A stretch of DNA of 64,000 nucleotides from JBEKIK01 sp963845975 (GCA_963845975.1 CAWJUD010000002.1:1798001-1862000), one strand, 5' to 3'. Positions 27,196-37,900 are shown, counted from the first letter of the stretch. Numbers and translations: made by a program. The notes: generated from the sequence alone by a model not told the origin.

Positions 27196-27927
27196 TCAGT
27201 GCAAGTGCTCACGGACAAAAGAATGAATCCCATCAAGCATCCGTCTTACGGCATCGGAATCAACATCACCAATACGACCGTGTGCTGCGGCATTACGTAC
27301 AGCGGCCCACCCACGAATCTCCTGGGCTTTCACAGACGAGTAGATGTCGCATTTCGCCAAGTCGGTGTTCAACGGGTCGATCGTTTTGCGGCCGCCCTTA
27401 TCCGTTTCGAGAGGAATCTCCTGGTCCTCGCACAGCTTACGCAGTGTGTCTTCGAGCACGGCCCCGGCAAGAACAGCAGCAGGCACATAGTATCCTTGTT
27501 CCCACAACGTCTCGGCCTGGGAAAGATAGTCTCCAGCCACCTCCGCCCGGATGAAGCAGGCCGGGTCATTCAGGAATCCATCACGGAAATCATCTCGTAT
27601 GGCGGTGAGACGACCAACCAAGTACCGCACTGTGTGGGGCTGGGGCGTACCGTAATTTTGGAACTCCTCGATGATCTTTGAACTAGGACTTTTTTTATGT
27701 ATTATGCTGTTCAAGACATTTATACACCTAGTTGCCCAGCTAACCATCTTAGAAGCATCAACAACCTGGTAATTGGGATTTCTACTGAGAACGGTTCCGT
27801 CAAATAGACTAGCAACCCGCACACTGCCTGTTCGTTCCTCGGCTGTTTGAAGCACTTCTTCGCTTGATGCAATCAATACTTCAAGTTGAGCCAGTAACTT
27901 TTCTCGAAGAGTATTCGATATGGTCAT
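27196..27927 (-). CDS. HEPN-domain protein (DUF4145-like) in the type I operon
   Basis: A 243-residue protein. The ATG at 27927 lies behind AAGGAGATGGAG and overlaps the hsdS stop (ATGA). The C-terminal third contains QGYYVPAAVLAGAVLEDTLR and the motif VRNAAAHGRIG. RNAAAH fits the R-x4-6-H ribonuclease signature of HEPN domains. The N-terminal region (LREKLLAQLEVLIASSEEVL) is helical. HEPN proteins in restriction loci often act as back-up RNases that stop growth when the first barrier fails; that role is inferred from context. A longer frame to 27969 overlaps hsdS and is not favoured. Confidence 0.7.
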   Translation of the reverse strand: MTISNTLREKLLAQLEVLIASSEEVLQTAEERTGSVRVASLFDGTVLSRNPNYQVVDASKMVSWATRCINVLNSIIHKKSPSSKIIEEFQNYGTPQPHTVRYLVGRLTAIRDDFRDGFLNDPACFIRAEVAGDYLSQAETLWEQGYYVPAAVLAGAVLEDTLRKLCEDQEIPLETDKGGRKTIDPLNTDLAKCDIYSSVKAQEIRGWAAVRNAAAHGRIGDVDSDAVRRMLDGIHSFVREHLH

Positions 27928-29237
27928 AACTCCATCTCCTTGCCCATTCTCTTTACAGCGCTCACACAAATATCGCCGGACAGCAGCTTCGGCAACAGGG
28001 CATCTCGGATTGCGGCGAGATGTTTCGATTGTTCTACATTGGCTGAAATTTGTTTGATGAACGGGCGAACAAAATCACCAAAGCGTCTGACGATTGCTTC
28101 AGGCGGAATGGCCAGCAGATATTGATTGAAACAGTCTGGTGGAACTCTTTGCCGTCCACTGGTGCCTGTCATGTTCTGGATAGCGAATGAACGGAGATCG
28201 TCAGACCGAGCAAGGTAGTATCCAAACTCTGCGGGCAAGGGTGTTTTTGGGTGAAAAACGATGTACTCTGTCGATCCCCAGCCAACCTCGCCATCACAGA
28301 GGAAATCAACGAACGCAGTTTTGCCGTTTTCAAGACAAGGTGTAATTCGAGCCAATAGCGTATCATCGTTGCTGAATTTCGTGCCAGAACTAAACGCACG
28401 ATCAATGATTTCATTGGGGCAATGGCCGCGAGTTGGCATGTTTTTCATGTCGAGATAAGGCGAGATTGTTCCTTTCGATAGCGTTCTTTTTGGATTGACT
28501 TCAATAACTTCGGAAAGCTGCCTGATTTTCCATCCTTGCGGAGTGCAGCCTAGCGCCGATTCCACGAACCTGTCGGGAAACAGGGCGGCGGTGGCGGAGT
28601 CCATGCCGAAAGGGTGGCGACCATCCATTTTCGCACGCACAGGATCGAAGTCCACAAACCAACTCTTGAAGATCGCCCGAGCCATTGCCTCTAGCGTCTC
28701 ATTCATTCGCCGGTTCAGTTCAATCTTGTCATCCAACGTGCCGAGAATATGGGCAATGGCTTTTTGTTCATTAAGCAAGGGAATAGTAATTGGAAATTTC
28801 AGGAAATCAAGCAAAGGTATCCGATCAACTGTGCTACCGTGGACAGTACGAGAACGAATCAGTTTTTGGAAGGTGGGTGAAAGGTATAGATAGAGTAAAA
28901 AACGAGGATCAATCTTTTTCGGATTAGGCCGCATTCGCGCCATTCTACGTCCCAGGCAGCATCGAAATCCTGAAGGGATTCTCGCTGCTTCACCAAGCCG
29001 TGTCTCGTAGGAAAACACAACATCATCCGGTTGAGGTGTCACTCGTCTTGTCCATTTGATATAATCTTCTTCGTTAAGATGCTCCGTATCCGATAAATCC
29101 AGTCGCCCATTAACAAGAGAAGAAATCCCGAGGAAAATCGGGCCGCTGTCAGTCTTCTTCGGTGTGGCATGGGGACCATCGAATAATCCTAAACATACGT
29201 CACCGATTGTCATCTGAATCCAGCTTTCACTTGCCAT
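27924..29237 (-). CDS. hsdS: Type I restriction-modification specificity subunit
   Basis: A 437-residue HsdS with two target-recognition domains. TRD1 is about residues 1-150 and is followed by the conserved helical spacer PITIPLLNEQKAIAHILGTL, then DDKIELNRRMNETLEAMARA. TRD2 is about residues 230-380 and ends in the second spacer (LLAIPPEAIVRRFGDFV, then QSKHLAAIRDALLPKLLSG). Each TRD reads one half of a bipartite asymmetric target; the sequence bound cannot be predicted. It overlaps hsdM by 11 bases. Intact length is normal for the family. Confidence 0.92.
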   Translation of the reverse strand: MASESWIQMTIGDVCLGLFDGPHATPKKTDSGPIFLGISSLVNGRLDLSDTEHLNEEDYIKWTRRVTPQPDDVVFSYETRLGEAARIPSGFRCCLGRRMARMRPNPKKIDPRFLLYLYLSPTFQKLIRSRTVHGSTVDRIPLLDFLKFPITIPLLNEQKAIAHILGTLDDKIELNRRMNETLEAMARAIFKSWFVDFDPVRAKMDGRHPFGMDSATAALFPDRFVESALGCTPQGWKIRQLSEVIEVNPKRTLSKGTISPYLDMKNMPTRGHCPNEIIDRAFSSGTKFSNDDTLLARITPCLENGKTAFVDFLCDGEVGWGSTEYIVFHPKTPLPAEFGYYLARSDDLRSFAIQNMTGTSGRQRVPPDCFNQYLLAIPPEAIVRRFGDFVRPFIKQISANVEQSKHLAAIRDALLPKLLSGDICVSAVKRMGKEMEL

Positions 29238-30810
29238 ACCCCAAGCCCTCCAGGTTTGAGCGAATGACCTTTTCCAGCTTCCGCGATTCCGTGAACTGTT
29301 CGTTTAACGCCGCCACCAACCGCTGCATCTTCCCGCCGAACGGCTCGTCGTAATCCTCCACTTCCTCGGCCCCGACATAGCGACCGGGCGTGAGGACGTA
29401 GCCGTGTTGTTGAATTTCTTCAAGCTCGGCAGACTTGCAAAAGCCGGCAATGTCCTTGTATTTCTTCTTGCAGTCCTTGTCACCGCGCCAGGCATGGTAG
29501 ATGTCGGCCAGGCGCTGGATGTCCTCGTCGGTCAGTTCCCGATGCACCCGGTCGATCAACACGCCTAGCTTGCGGGCGTCGATGAAGAGCGTTTCACCGC
29601 GTCGATCACGGAACCGACTATTTTTTTTGCTTCGGGTAATGAACCATAGGCAAACGGGGATTTGTGTGGAGTAGAACAACTGGCCCGGCATAGCCACCAT
29701 GCAATCGACTAGATCGGCCTCGACAATCGCCTTGCGGATGTCGCCCTCGCCCGACTGGTTAGAACTCATTGAACCGTTGGCCAGTACGAAGCCCGCAAAG
29801 CCGGTAGGCGAGAGATGGTGGATGAAATGCTGCACCCAGGCGTAGTTGGCGTTGCCCTTGGGTGGAATACCGTATTTCCACCGCACATCTTCCTCATTGC
29901 GAATCCAATCGGAATCGTTGAACGGCGGGTTGGCCAACACGTAATCAGTCTTGAGGTCTTTGTGCAGGTCGCGGCGGAAGCTGTCGGCATGTTCCGACCC
30001 GAGATCGCCCTCAATGCCGCGAATGGCAAGGTTCATCATCGCCAGCCGCCGCGTGGTCGAGTTAGATTCCTGGCCATAAATGGCAATGTCGCCAATTCTC
30101 CCGCCGTGGACTTCGACGAACTTTTCGCTTTGGACGAACATGCCGCCTGATCCGCAGCAAGGATCAAACACTCGGCCCTTGTATGGGGCAAGCATTTCGA
30201 CCAACACACGGACGACGCATCGGGGCGTATAGAACTGGCCGCCCTTCTTACCTTCGGCGCTGGCGAACTGGGAGAGAAAATATTCGTAGACGCGGCCCAG
30301 TATGTCCTTAGAGCGGTTTTCGGCATCACCCAATCCGATGGTGCCGATCAGGTCGATCAATTCGCCCAGGCGATGCTTGTCGAGTGAAGGCCGAGCAAAG
30401 TCTTTTGGTAAAATTCCTTTCAGTCGGGGATTGTCGCGCTCAATGGCGACCATCGCCTCATCTACCAGCTTGCCGATGGCCGGCTGCTTGGCCTTGCCCT
30501 GGAGATGCGCCCATCGGGCCTCCTTCGGCACCCAAAAGACGTTTTCCGCGCGATATTCATCGGCATCTTCTGGATCGGCACCTTCGTCCAGTGCGGCAAG
30601 CAGCCGTTGGTGCATTTCCTCGAAGGAGTCTGAGATGTACTTGAGAAAGATCAGTCCCAGGACGACATGCTTATATTCCGCCGCGTCCATGTTATTGCGG
30701 AGCTTGTCGGCAGCGAGCCAAAGCTTAGTCTCAAAGCCCAAATTGGCCCCGTTGCTGTTAGTCTTGCTCCCGTTAGCAACCTTCTTCTTGCCCATTTCAA
30801 CAGATTCCAT
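29227..30810 (-). CDS. hsdM: Type I restriction-modification DNA methyltransferase subunit
   Basis: A 527-residue N6-adenine methyltransferase. The helical HsdM_N domain (about residues 25-160, WLAADKLRNNMDAAEYKHVV) precedes the catalytic domain. This has motif I VFDPCCGSGGMFVQ and motif IV DYVLANPPFNDSDW, where NPPF binds the flipped adenine. The segment GQFYTPRCVVRVLVEMLAPY is also diagnostic. It methylates the host target and, with HsdS and HsdR, forms the restriction complex. First gene of the minus-strand operon; GAGGAGGA lies about 20 bases before the ATG. A second in-frame ATG at 30795 is possible. Confidence 0.95.
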   Translation of the reverse strand: MESVEMGKKKVANGSKTNSNGANLGFETKLWLAADKLRNNMDAAEYKHVVLGLIFLKYISDSFEEMHQRLLAALDEGADPEDADEYRAENVFWVPKEARWAHLQGKAKQPAIGKLVDEAMVAIERDNPRLKGILPKDFARPSLDKHRLGELIDLIGTIGLGDAENRSKDILGRVYEYFLSQFASAEGKKGGQFYTPRCVVRVLVEMLAPYKGRVFDPCCGSGGMFVQSEKFVEVHGGRIGDIAIYGQESNSTTRRLAMMNLAIRGIEGDLGSEHADSFRRDLHKDLKTDYVLANPPFNDSDWIRNEEDVRWKYGIPPKGNANYAWVQHFIHHLSPTGFAGFVLANGSMSSNQSGEGDIRKAIVEADLVDCMVAMPGQLFYSTQIPVCLWFITRSKKNSRFRDRRGETLFIDARKLGVLIDRVHRELTDEDIQRLADIYHAWRGDKDCKKKYKDIAGFCKSAELEEIQQHGYVLTPGRYVGAEEVEDYDEPFGGKMQRLVAALNEQFTESRKLEKVIRSNLEGLGYGK

Positions 30811-31450
30811 TTCTGTAAGTGGTGCAGTTTTCCTCCTCTAGCCTAGCAACTTTTGTCGAAAAGCCTTTGCTGGCATAGGGTTATTGGAGAAGTCCCTATT
30901 TTACCAGTTTGGCGGGTGAGTTCAAGCAACCCGACTCCTCATTTTGTCCTTAACCAGCACATTTTCAAGTAATTAGGCGATTGCACCATCCCTAAGCCGG
31001 AATATACCAGAAACCGACTTGGTGGAATGGATGAAGCAGGGCTACATTACTTTCGCGGCAATGATCGCAGACGGATGCTGAAAAGGCTAATAGTGTTGAT
31101 GACTGCGCTTATGATTTGCATCGGGTGACAAAGATTACCCGCCTCCGAAAACTGCTAATGTATTTCACTGACCAATCTCATTACCGCAATCAGCTTTCAC
31201 CATTCATAAAAAAGCCCTGGATAATGTAGTCGATCCATAAGCGAAAAGATTTCATCCACGATGCAAATTTGTTTGGCAGATTGGCCAGACATCCTGGAAA
31301 ATGATAGTGTTTTAATAGAGGCAATCTTTTCCCTCCTCTCGTCACATGTCGGCCAACAATACTAATGCCATACCAGAATCATCTCACGACTCTAACCATC
31401 ATCGAGCATGGTCCAGAGACAGTCCTCCCTTCTACCTATACTTTCTTGAT
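30811..31450. other. Intergenic region upstream of hsdM, no gene seen
   Basis: About 640 AT-rich bases between the divergent hsd operon and the sigma factor gene. No coding region, tRNA or recognised RNA is apparent. The hsdM promoter should lie within the first 150 bases. Confidence 0.45.
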
Positions 31451-31507
31451 GTAACGATGTTAAAAGTAATCACGTCAGCATAACCTGCTGACTTTTAACA
31501 ACGTTAC
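31451..31507. promoter_or_regulatory. 57-bp palindrome upstream of the sigma factor gene
   Basis: GTAACGATGTTAAAAGT (31451-31467) and ACTTTTAACAACGTTAC (31491-31507) are inverted copies with one mismatch in 17. Between them, GTCAGCA (31474-31480) pairs with TGCTGAC (31486-31492), which overlaps the outer arm, so two alternative foldings exist. It ends about 110 bases before the sigma factor start and could be an operator, an RNA switch or a terminator. Confidence 0.65.
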
Positions 31508-31617
31508 TTCTTTGGGATAGGGCGCTGAGTTCATAATTTTAACATGTGCGCTGGCATGGAGCACTTAACCTGTCAGCGTTCATATCACCAATATATAAAT
31601 AGGAAAGGGGTGGAGCC

Positions 31618-32151
31618 ATGAGCGACACCGTGAATATTATCAACGAGACTTTTGAGGAGAACTACCGATGCTATAGCGATGAAATACACAAATATGCAAT
31701 GAAACTGACTGGTGATATCCATGTTGCTGAAGACATTGTGCAGCAGACATTCCTGGATTTTGCCACCTACAAAGGGACTATCCGACAAATACGGCCATAC
31801 CTATACAAGGTTGCTGCTCGTCGGGCAATGGATTGGAAGCGAAATTGCGCCCAAAGTCGTGTTAAACAGGGGCTTGACCCGATTGATTGCAAAATTCAGC
31901 CGGCTGAGAAAGCTATTTGTAAACGCGAGGATGAAGATTGTCTAAGAAATGCCATCAGGCAACTGTCACCTCCAGTGCGAGCCGCTCTAAAGGCCGTCTA
32001 CTTTGATGGCCTCACTTATGAAAAAGCCGCCGGACAATTAGGAATACCTGTCAACCGGCTAGGAGTATATGTTAATCGAGCTATAACGAATTTGAGGAAA
32101 AAGATGACGGACCCATCTATCAATAATCCATCAGCAAAGAACAGCATGTAA
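31618..32151 (+). CDS. ECF-type RNA polymerase sigma factor
   Basis: A 177-residue sigma-70-family protein behind AAAGGGGTGGAG. Region 2 spans about residues 10-80 (YSDEIHKYAMKLTGDIHVAE, DIVQQTFLDFATY, PYLYKVAARRAMDWKR). Region 4 spans about residues 110-165 (LRNAIRQLSPPVRAALKAVY, LTYEKAAGQLGIPVNRLGVY) with a clear HTH. There is no sigma3 domain, so it is an ECF factor. No anti-sigma gene is adjacent; instead a tiny ORF with a strong ribosome-binding site follows. The next large gene is the giant surface protein, a possible but unproven target. Confidence 0.88.
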   Translation: MSDTVNIINETFEENYRCYSDEIHKYAMKLTGDIHVAEDIVQQTFLDFATYKGTIRQIRPYLYKVAARRAMDWKRNCAQSRVKQGLDPIDCKIQPAEKAICKREDEDCLRNAIRQLSPPVRAALKAVYFDGLTYEKAAGQLGIPVNRLGVYVNRAITNLRKKMTDPSINNPSAKNSM

Positions 32152-32192
32152 GAAATTGAAATGTATCTCGACGTAATCCCAGGAGGAACTAC

Positions 32193-32276
32193 ATGATCGA
32201 ATCCCAACTACTTGAACAACTTGTGCAACTCCTTGGCGATGCAGCCATTCTGCTCGACCAACCGAGGAGCATTTAA
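32193..32276 (+). CDS. 27-residue ORF following the sigma factor
   Basis: ATG at 32193 directly behind a perfect AGGAGG. The product IESQLLEQLVQLLGDAAILL then DQPRSI is Leu-rich and would form an amphipathic helix. The spacing of 41 bases after the sigma factor stop suggests co-transcription. A role as a small modulator is speculative. Confidence 0.45.
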   Translation: MIESQLLEQLVQLLGDAAILLDQPRSI

Positions 32277-32286
32277 GAAATGACCG

Positions 32287-32457
32287 ATATCTGAACTTTC
32301 GCAGATTTCCCAATATGAAATTCCGTGTTTTTTCGTGTTCATGCAATTAAGGTCATCTCAGCCTTTTATCATAACATGCAGTAATTCGGTCCGTGATTTC
32401 AAAACCCCTATTTTCCCGAGGTTTTGTAGTCCCTGTTTTTTGCGAAAGTTCAGATAT
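32287..32457. repeat. 171-bp element bounded by perfect 17-bp inverted repeats
   Basis: ATATCTGAACTTTCGCA at 32287-32303 is exactly inverted at 32441-32457. The 137 bases between carry no ORF of note and are AT-rich. This is MITE-like architecture. No clean target-site duplication is seen, so an alternative is a pair of binding sites for one regulator. Confidence 0.6.
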
Positions 32458-32462
32458 TGAAA

Positions 32463-32692
32463 TGTTGAATATGACTTTGGATCGACTTCGTGCTGCCGAT
32501 CCTGTCGCTGATCTCGCACAGCAAATGATTCAATCTGGAGTCACCATAGATCAGTTGATTATTGCATTGCATGGACGCCAGTTTGAATCAATTGCAATTG
32601 AGTTGTGCGACAAGTTTCGGAAAATTACTGCCGGTCGTGCAACCATGAACCAATACGGTATTAGACGCGAATGGCGCGGATCGTCAACATAA
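32463..32692 (+). CDS. Small hypothetical protein overlapping the DUF4326 gene
   Basis: About 76 residues from an ATG at 32463 right after the inverted-repeat element. The frame overlaps the next gene by 22 bases. The sequence (TLDRLRAADPVADLAQQMIQ, LCDKFRKITAGRATMNQYG) is helical and unassigned. The start is uncertain because no good ribosome-binding site precedes it and the open frame continues upstream to 32393. Confidence 0.45.
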
Positions 32693-32937
32693 GAAAAACG
32701 GATCAGTTTGACGTTTTAATTTGCCGTCCGAGCAAATGGGGAAATCCGTTTTCAATCAGCAACCGGATTTCTCGTGAACAAGCCATTGCTTTGTACGAAG
32801 CATATATTCGGCGACGGCCTGATCTACTGGCCGATCTATCGGAATTGGTAGGCAAGGTGCTTGGATGTTACTGTGCCCCGTTGATGTGTCACGGTGAAGT
32901 ATTGTTGAAATTATTGAAAGAATACAAATTAGAATAA
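32671..32937 (+). CDS. DUF4326 domain protein
   Basis: An 88-residue protein matching DUF4326. The diagnostic pieces are VLICRPSKWGNPFSI near the start and ELVGKVLGCYCAPLMCHGEV near the end, with two conserved Cys. The family is widespread on phages and mobile elements and has no established function. It starts inside the preceding small ORF, so the pair is probably co-transcribed. Confidence 0.75.
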   Translation: MARIVNIRKTDQFDVLICRPSKWGNPFSISNRISREQAIALYEAYIRRRPDLLADLSELVGKVLGCYCAPLMCHGEVLLKLLKEYKLE

Positions 32938-33338
32938 CTTTTCTTCAGCCACTCCACAGACTTCTCAATCTGGCCCTTATGAAAAGATGCCTGTCTTTTG
33001 TGTCCGTACGCCAATTATTTAGTACGGCTCTTTACCGCCTAGGGGTAAATACACCCATCCCTATATGAAAAAAGGTCATATTTCACAAAATTTTTCTATT
33101 CGCACATATCTGATTTATTATCTTCTGTCTGTCATCGGATTAGTGATCTTTACATGGAAACGTCCTTGCACTTTTTGTCTTGATCCAATCATTCACGATG
33201 CACTTGGATTAAAATAGTTCCAACATATTCACTTATAACCTACTCCAGCGGGGGATTGAAATACATGCGAAAAGTGCTATTTTATAGGTTCATTTCAAAG
33301 TCGATAAGAAATCTTTCTTATACCGGGAGGAACTTATC
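32938..33338. other. Long leader region of the giant surface-protein gene
   Basis: An AT-rich 400-base spacer without genes. Two short hairpins stand next to each other: CCGTAC/GTACGG (33004-33027) and TTTACC/GGTAAA (33031-33049). They may end the DUF4326 transcript. GGGAGGAAC directly precedes the surface-protein ATG at 33339. Confidence 0.5.
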
Positions 33339-34930
33339 ATGCGGCAAAAGGTTGCACGCCTACATTCTCGACAGGATCGGTCTGGATTCTTGTTCAACAA
33401 ACAAAAACGGCTCACCAACCATCGCGGACGCCGACTCAGCCTCGAATCGTTGGAGGAACGGGCTTTGCTGTCGGGATATGACCAGATCATCCTTGGTAAC
33501 AACCCTATTGCGTACTACCGCCTCGGTGAACTTTCCGGCACCACGGCGATAGACAGGTCCGGGCACGGTCTTGATGGCACTTATCTCAACGGCGTAACCT
33601 TGGGGCAAGCCGGGGCCATCGTCGGTGATCCCAACACCGCAGCCGCGTTTGACGGCCAGAACGATCTGGTTCAGGTGGGTGATTCCCCGCTCCTTCAGTT
33701 CTCACACGGAGTCACATTCGAGGCATGGGTCTATCCGACCGATGCTAGTTCTGACGAGCCAGTGGTGGCTAAGGAGGGTACTTGGCAGCAGACTTACTGG
33801 TTCGGCGTCTACCAGGGACACTTTGGTCTTCTGCTTAACGATGGCAGCCAGAACGGTTGGGCGCTTCAAGCTCGTAGCAGTGGCAGCATTAGCAATTTGC
33901 GTTGGCAATACATAGCCAGCACGTGGGATGGGACCACTTGGCGCAATTACCTCGACGGCCAACTGGTGCAGTCGGGCACCTGGACAGGCCAAATTGCGAC
34001 CTCCTACGCGCCCCTCACCATTGGGAGCAATTCGCTGTTCGACAGCACCAAGTTTAATGGCACAATAGACGAGGTGGCAATCTACGATCATGCCCTCTCT
34101 GCCGAGCAAATTACTTCTCATTACTATGCCCGATACGCTGCGGACCCCAATCCGCCAGTTATTGTCGGGATCGCCCCGCTTCCGGCCGAGGGCCAAGCCA
34201 TCACAGCCGCGGTCGAACGGCTGATGATCCAGACAAGCAAGGACCTCATGCCCACAGCGGTGAACAACTCCACAAGTTGGGAGTTGCGAGGTGCCGGACC
34301 GGACGCCGCTTTTGGAACAGGCGACGACGTGCTTTACGCTCTTTCAGCGACCCCGCAGTACACGACGGGGACCAGCATTACGCTCAACATTGCCAGTGTT
34401 CCCCTTCCGGTTGGCTCGTACCGTTTCACGGCCTACGCATCCGCCTTGCAGGACTTCTGGGGCAATGCCCTGGATGGAAACAATGACGGCATGGGTGGCG
34501 ACAATTTCGTCCGCAATTTCCAGGTGGTCAACACCGCTGGCGTGGTGATCGAAGCAGAGCCGAACGACACGCTTGCGACTGCGACCGCCTTCCCATTGCC
34601 GCTGGTGGAGGACCCAGTGGGGAGCGGGTGCTTTGTCGGGCGCGGGTTAGGATCGCTGAACCCGGTGGTGTACCAGTCGTGGTCGAGTGACGTGGACTAC
34701 TGGAGCTTTCAGGCGTTGGCGGGGGACGTGGTGTCGGTGAGCGTGGACACGCCGGACAGCGATCTGAATCCGTCCGTGGAGCTGCGCAACGCGGCGGACA
34801 GTGGCCTGGTCGGGAGCAACGACGAAGGGCCGGGCGCGGATGCCTTCATCAGCCATTACGCCATCGCCAGCAGCGGCACGTACTACGTGCGGATTGCGAA
34901 GGGGGATTACTGGAGCGGGACGACGGGATC
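33339..34930 (+). CDS. Surface protein segment 1: export signature, LamG, Ig-like, first PPC
   Basis: Residues 1-31 are basic, followed by the LSLESLEERALLS signature. LamG/concanavalin-like fold: about 33460-34120 (AYYRLGELSGTTAIDRSGHG, then VTFEAWVYPT and TIDEVAIYDHALSAEQI). An Ig-like module follows (34140-34530). The first PPC domain starts at 34553 (EAEPNDTLATATAFPL). The frame is lost at about 34930, where the parallel repeat at 39009 has one more base (GGTTCGTACC against GGATCTATC). Confidence 0.85.
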
Positions 34931-37900
34931 TATCAGGTTCGGGTGGACGTGGCGCGGGGGATTCAGTTGGAGAGTGATGCCAACTACGCCAACGACTCGG
35001 TTGCGGGGGCGAATACGCTGACTCTGACGCACGGCGTTCCTGGGCACCTGGTGGCGACGGTGGCGGGCACGATCATGTCTCCCGAGGGCGGGCACGAGGA
35101 TTGGGACTTTTATGGTTGGGGGACGATCAATGCGGGGAACGTGGTGGAGCTAAACGCGCGGCTGCCTTCGACGGGCACGGCGCATCCGGCGGTGATGTTG
35201 GTCAACAGCAGCGGCGTTCCGGTTGTGGACCAGGACGGGAACCCGACGGACGGGCACTTCCTGGGGACGATCCCTGCCGACGGCGCGTACTACGCGAAGG
35301 TGGAGTTGTTGACGGAGGGGACTTATGGGGGCCACACCTATCTGCTGACCGATGGCGGGCTGACCTGGAGCCAGGCAGAGGCGTATGCGCAGGGTCTTGG
35401 CGGCCACTTGGTAACGATCAACGACATGGCGGAGCAGCAGTGGTTGCAGACGACCTTCGGCGCTTATGGGAACGTGTGGATCGGGATGACGGACGAGGCG
35501 ACGGAAGGGACGTGGCTCTGGTCCAGCGGGCAGGCGGCGAGCTACACCAACTGGGCCGGCGGCCAGCCGAACAACTACGACGAGTGGTGGGGCGGCGAAG
35601 CGGATTACGCTTGGATGCAGTCGGACGGGACGTGGGTGGACTTTCGCGGGGATCATGGTTTTCGCGGGCTGATCGAGTTGGACGTTGCGGGGACGGGAAG
35701 CGCGGGGACCGCGGGTCCGTATGGCCAGTACCTGCTGGACGTGGACGTGACGGATTCTGTACCGCCAGCAGTGACGGCAGTCATCGGTTTGCCCGCCCAG
35801 GGGGCCACGACGGCGAATGTCATCGGGTCGTTCACGGTGACAGTGAATGAAGACCTGTTGGCTTCGACGGTCAACGCGGTCAATCCTATCGTAAAGCAGT
35901 ACAACGGTCACTCGTATTTGCTGACTCCGACAGGGATGACCTGGAACAATGCAGAGGCGTATGCGCAGGGTTTGGGCGGCCACTTGGCGACGATCAACGA
36001 CGCCGCGGAGCAGGCGTGGGTGCATCAAGCGTTTTCGGGGTACGACCTCTGGATCGGGTTCACGGACCAGGTGGTGGAAGGCACATGGGCGTGGTCGAGT
36101 GGTCAGGTGGCGAGCTACACCAACTGGGCGGGCGGGCAGCCGAACAACTGGGACGATTGGTGGGGCGGAGAGGCGGATTATGCGCTGCTTCTGTCGAACG
36201 GCACCTGGGCAGACTACCGGGCGGACCACACCGACTGGCGGGGCCTAATCGAACTGGATTCGGTGCCAGACACGGACAGTGACGGTGTGCCGGACATCTT
36301 GGACGTGTATCCGAATGATCCGCTGAACGCCTGGGACTTGCGGGAGGCGGGGGCGGATGGGGTGTTCGACACGGCGGACGACGTGCTCTATCATCTGTCG
36401 GTTTCTCCGACGTATACCTCGGGCACGAGCATCGGCTTGTTCATTGACGATGGTCCTTTGAACACCGGTCATTATCGTTTTACGGCCAACAGTACGCTGA
36501 CCGATCGTGCAGGCAATGCGCTGGACGGCAACCGGGACGGGACCGGCGGCGATGCGTACCAGCGGACGTTCTATGTGTCGCTGCCGAGCAACCTGGTCTT
36601 CGAGGGACGGTCGAACAACAGTCTGGGTTCCGCGACACCGCTTCCCTTAACCGAGGACCCGGCAGGGAGCGGATTCCTGACAACGGTCCACGGCCTAGGT
36701 TCAATTGATCCGGCGACGCCGTACAACTACTGGAGCGACGTGGACTATTGGAGCTTTGAGGCGTTGGCGGGGGACGTGGTGTCGGTGAGCGTGGACACGC
36801 CGGACAGCGATCTGAACCCCTACGTAGAACTGCGCAACGCGGATGATGGGGGCCTGGTCGGCAGCAACGACGAGGGGCCGGGCGCGGACGCCTTCATCAG
36901 CCATTACACGATCGCCACGAGCGGCACGTATTATGTCCGCGTGGGGAAAGACTACTACTGGTCGGGCACGCCGAGCAGTTACCAGGTTCACGTGGACGTG
37001 GCGCGCGGGATTCAGTTGGAGAGCGATGCGAATTACTCCAACGACAGCACCACGGGGGCCAACATGCTGACGCTGACGGCGGCGGGGAATCACCGCCTGG
37101 CGACGGTGGCTGGCACAATCATGTCTCCCGAGGGGCACGAGGATTGGGACTTTTATGGTTGGGGGACGATCAATGCGGGGAACGTGGTGGAGCTAAACGT
37201 GCGGCTGCCTTCGACGGGCACGGCGCATCCGGCGGTGATGTTGGTCAACAGCAGCGGCGTTCCGGTTGTGGACCAGGACGGGAACCCGACGGACGGGCAC
37301 TTCCTGGGGACGATCCCTGCCGACGGCGCGTACTACGCGAAGGTGGAGTTGTTGACGGAGGGGACTTATGGGGGCCACACCTATCTGCTGACCGATGGCG
37401 GGCTGACCTGGAGCCAGGCAGAGGCGTATGCGCAGGGTCTTGGCGGCCACTTGGTAACGATCAACGACATGGCGGAGCAGCAGTGGTTGCAGACGACCTT
37501 CGGCGCTTATGGGAACGTGTGGATCGGGATGACGGACGAGGCGACGGAAGGGACGTGGCTCTGGTCCAGCGGGCAGGCGGCGAGCTACACCAACTGGGCC
37601 GGCGGCCAGCCGAACAACTACGACGAGTGGTGGGGCGGAGAAGCGGACTACGCTTCGTTGCAGTCGGACGGGACGTGGGTGGACTTTCGCGGGGATCATG
37701 GTTTTCGCGGGCTGATCGAGTTGGACGTTGCGGGGACGGGAAGCGCGGGGACCGCGGGTCCGTATGGCCAGTACCTGCTGGACGTGGACGTGACGGATAT
37801 TGTGCCGCCAGCAGTGACGGCAGTTATCGGTTTACCTGCCCAGGAGGCCACGATCCGGGATGTCGTCGGATCATTCACGGTGACGGTGAGCGAAGACATG

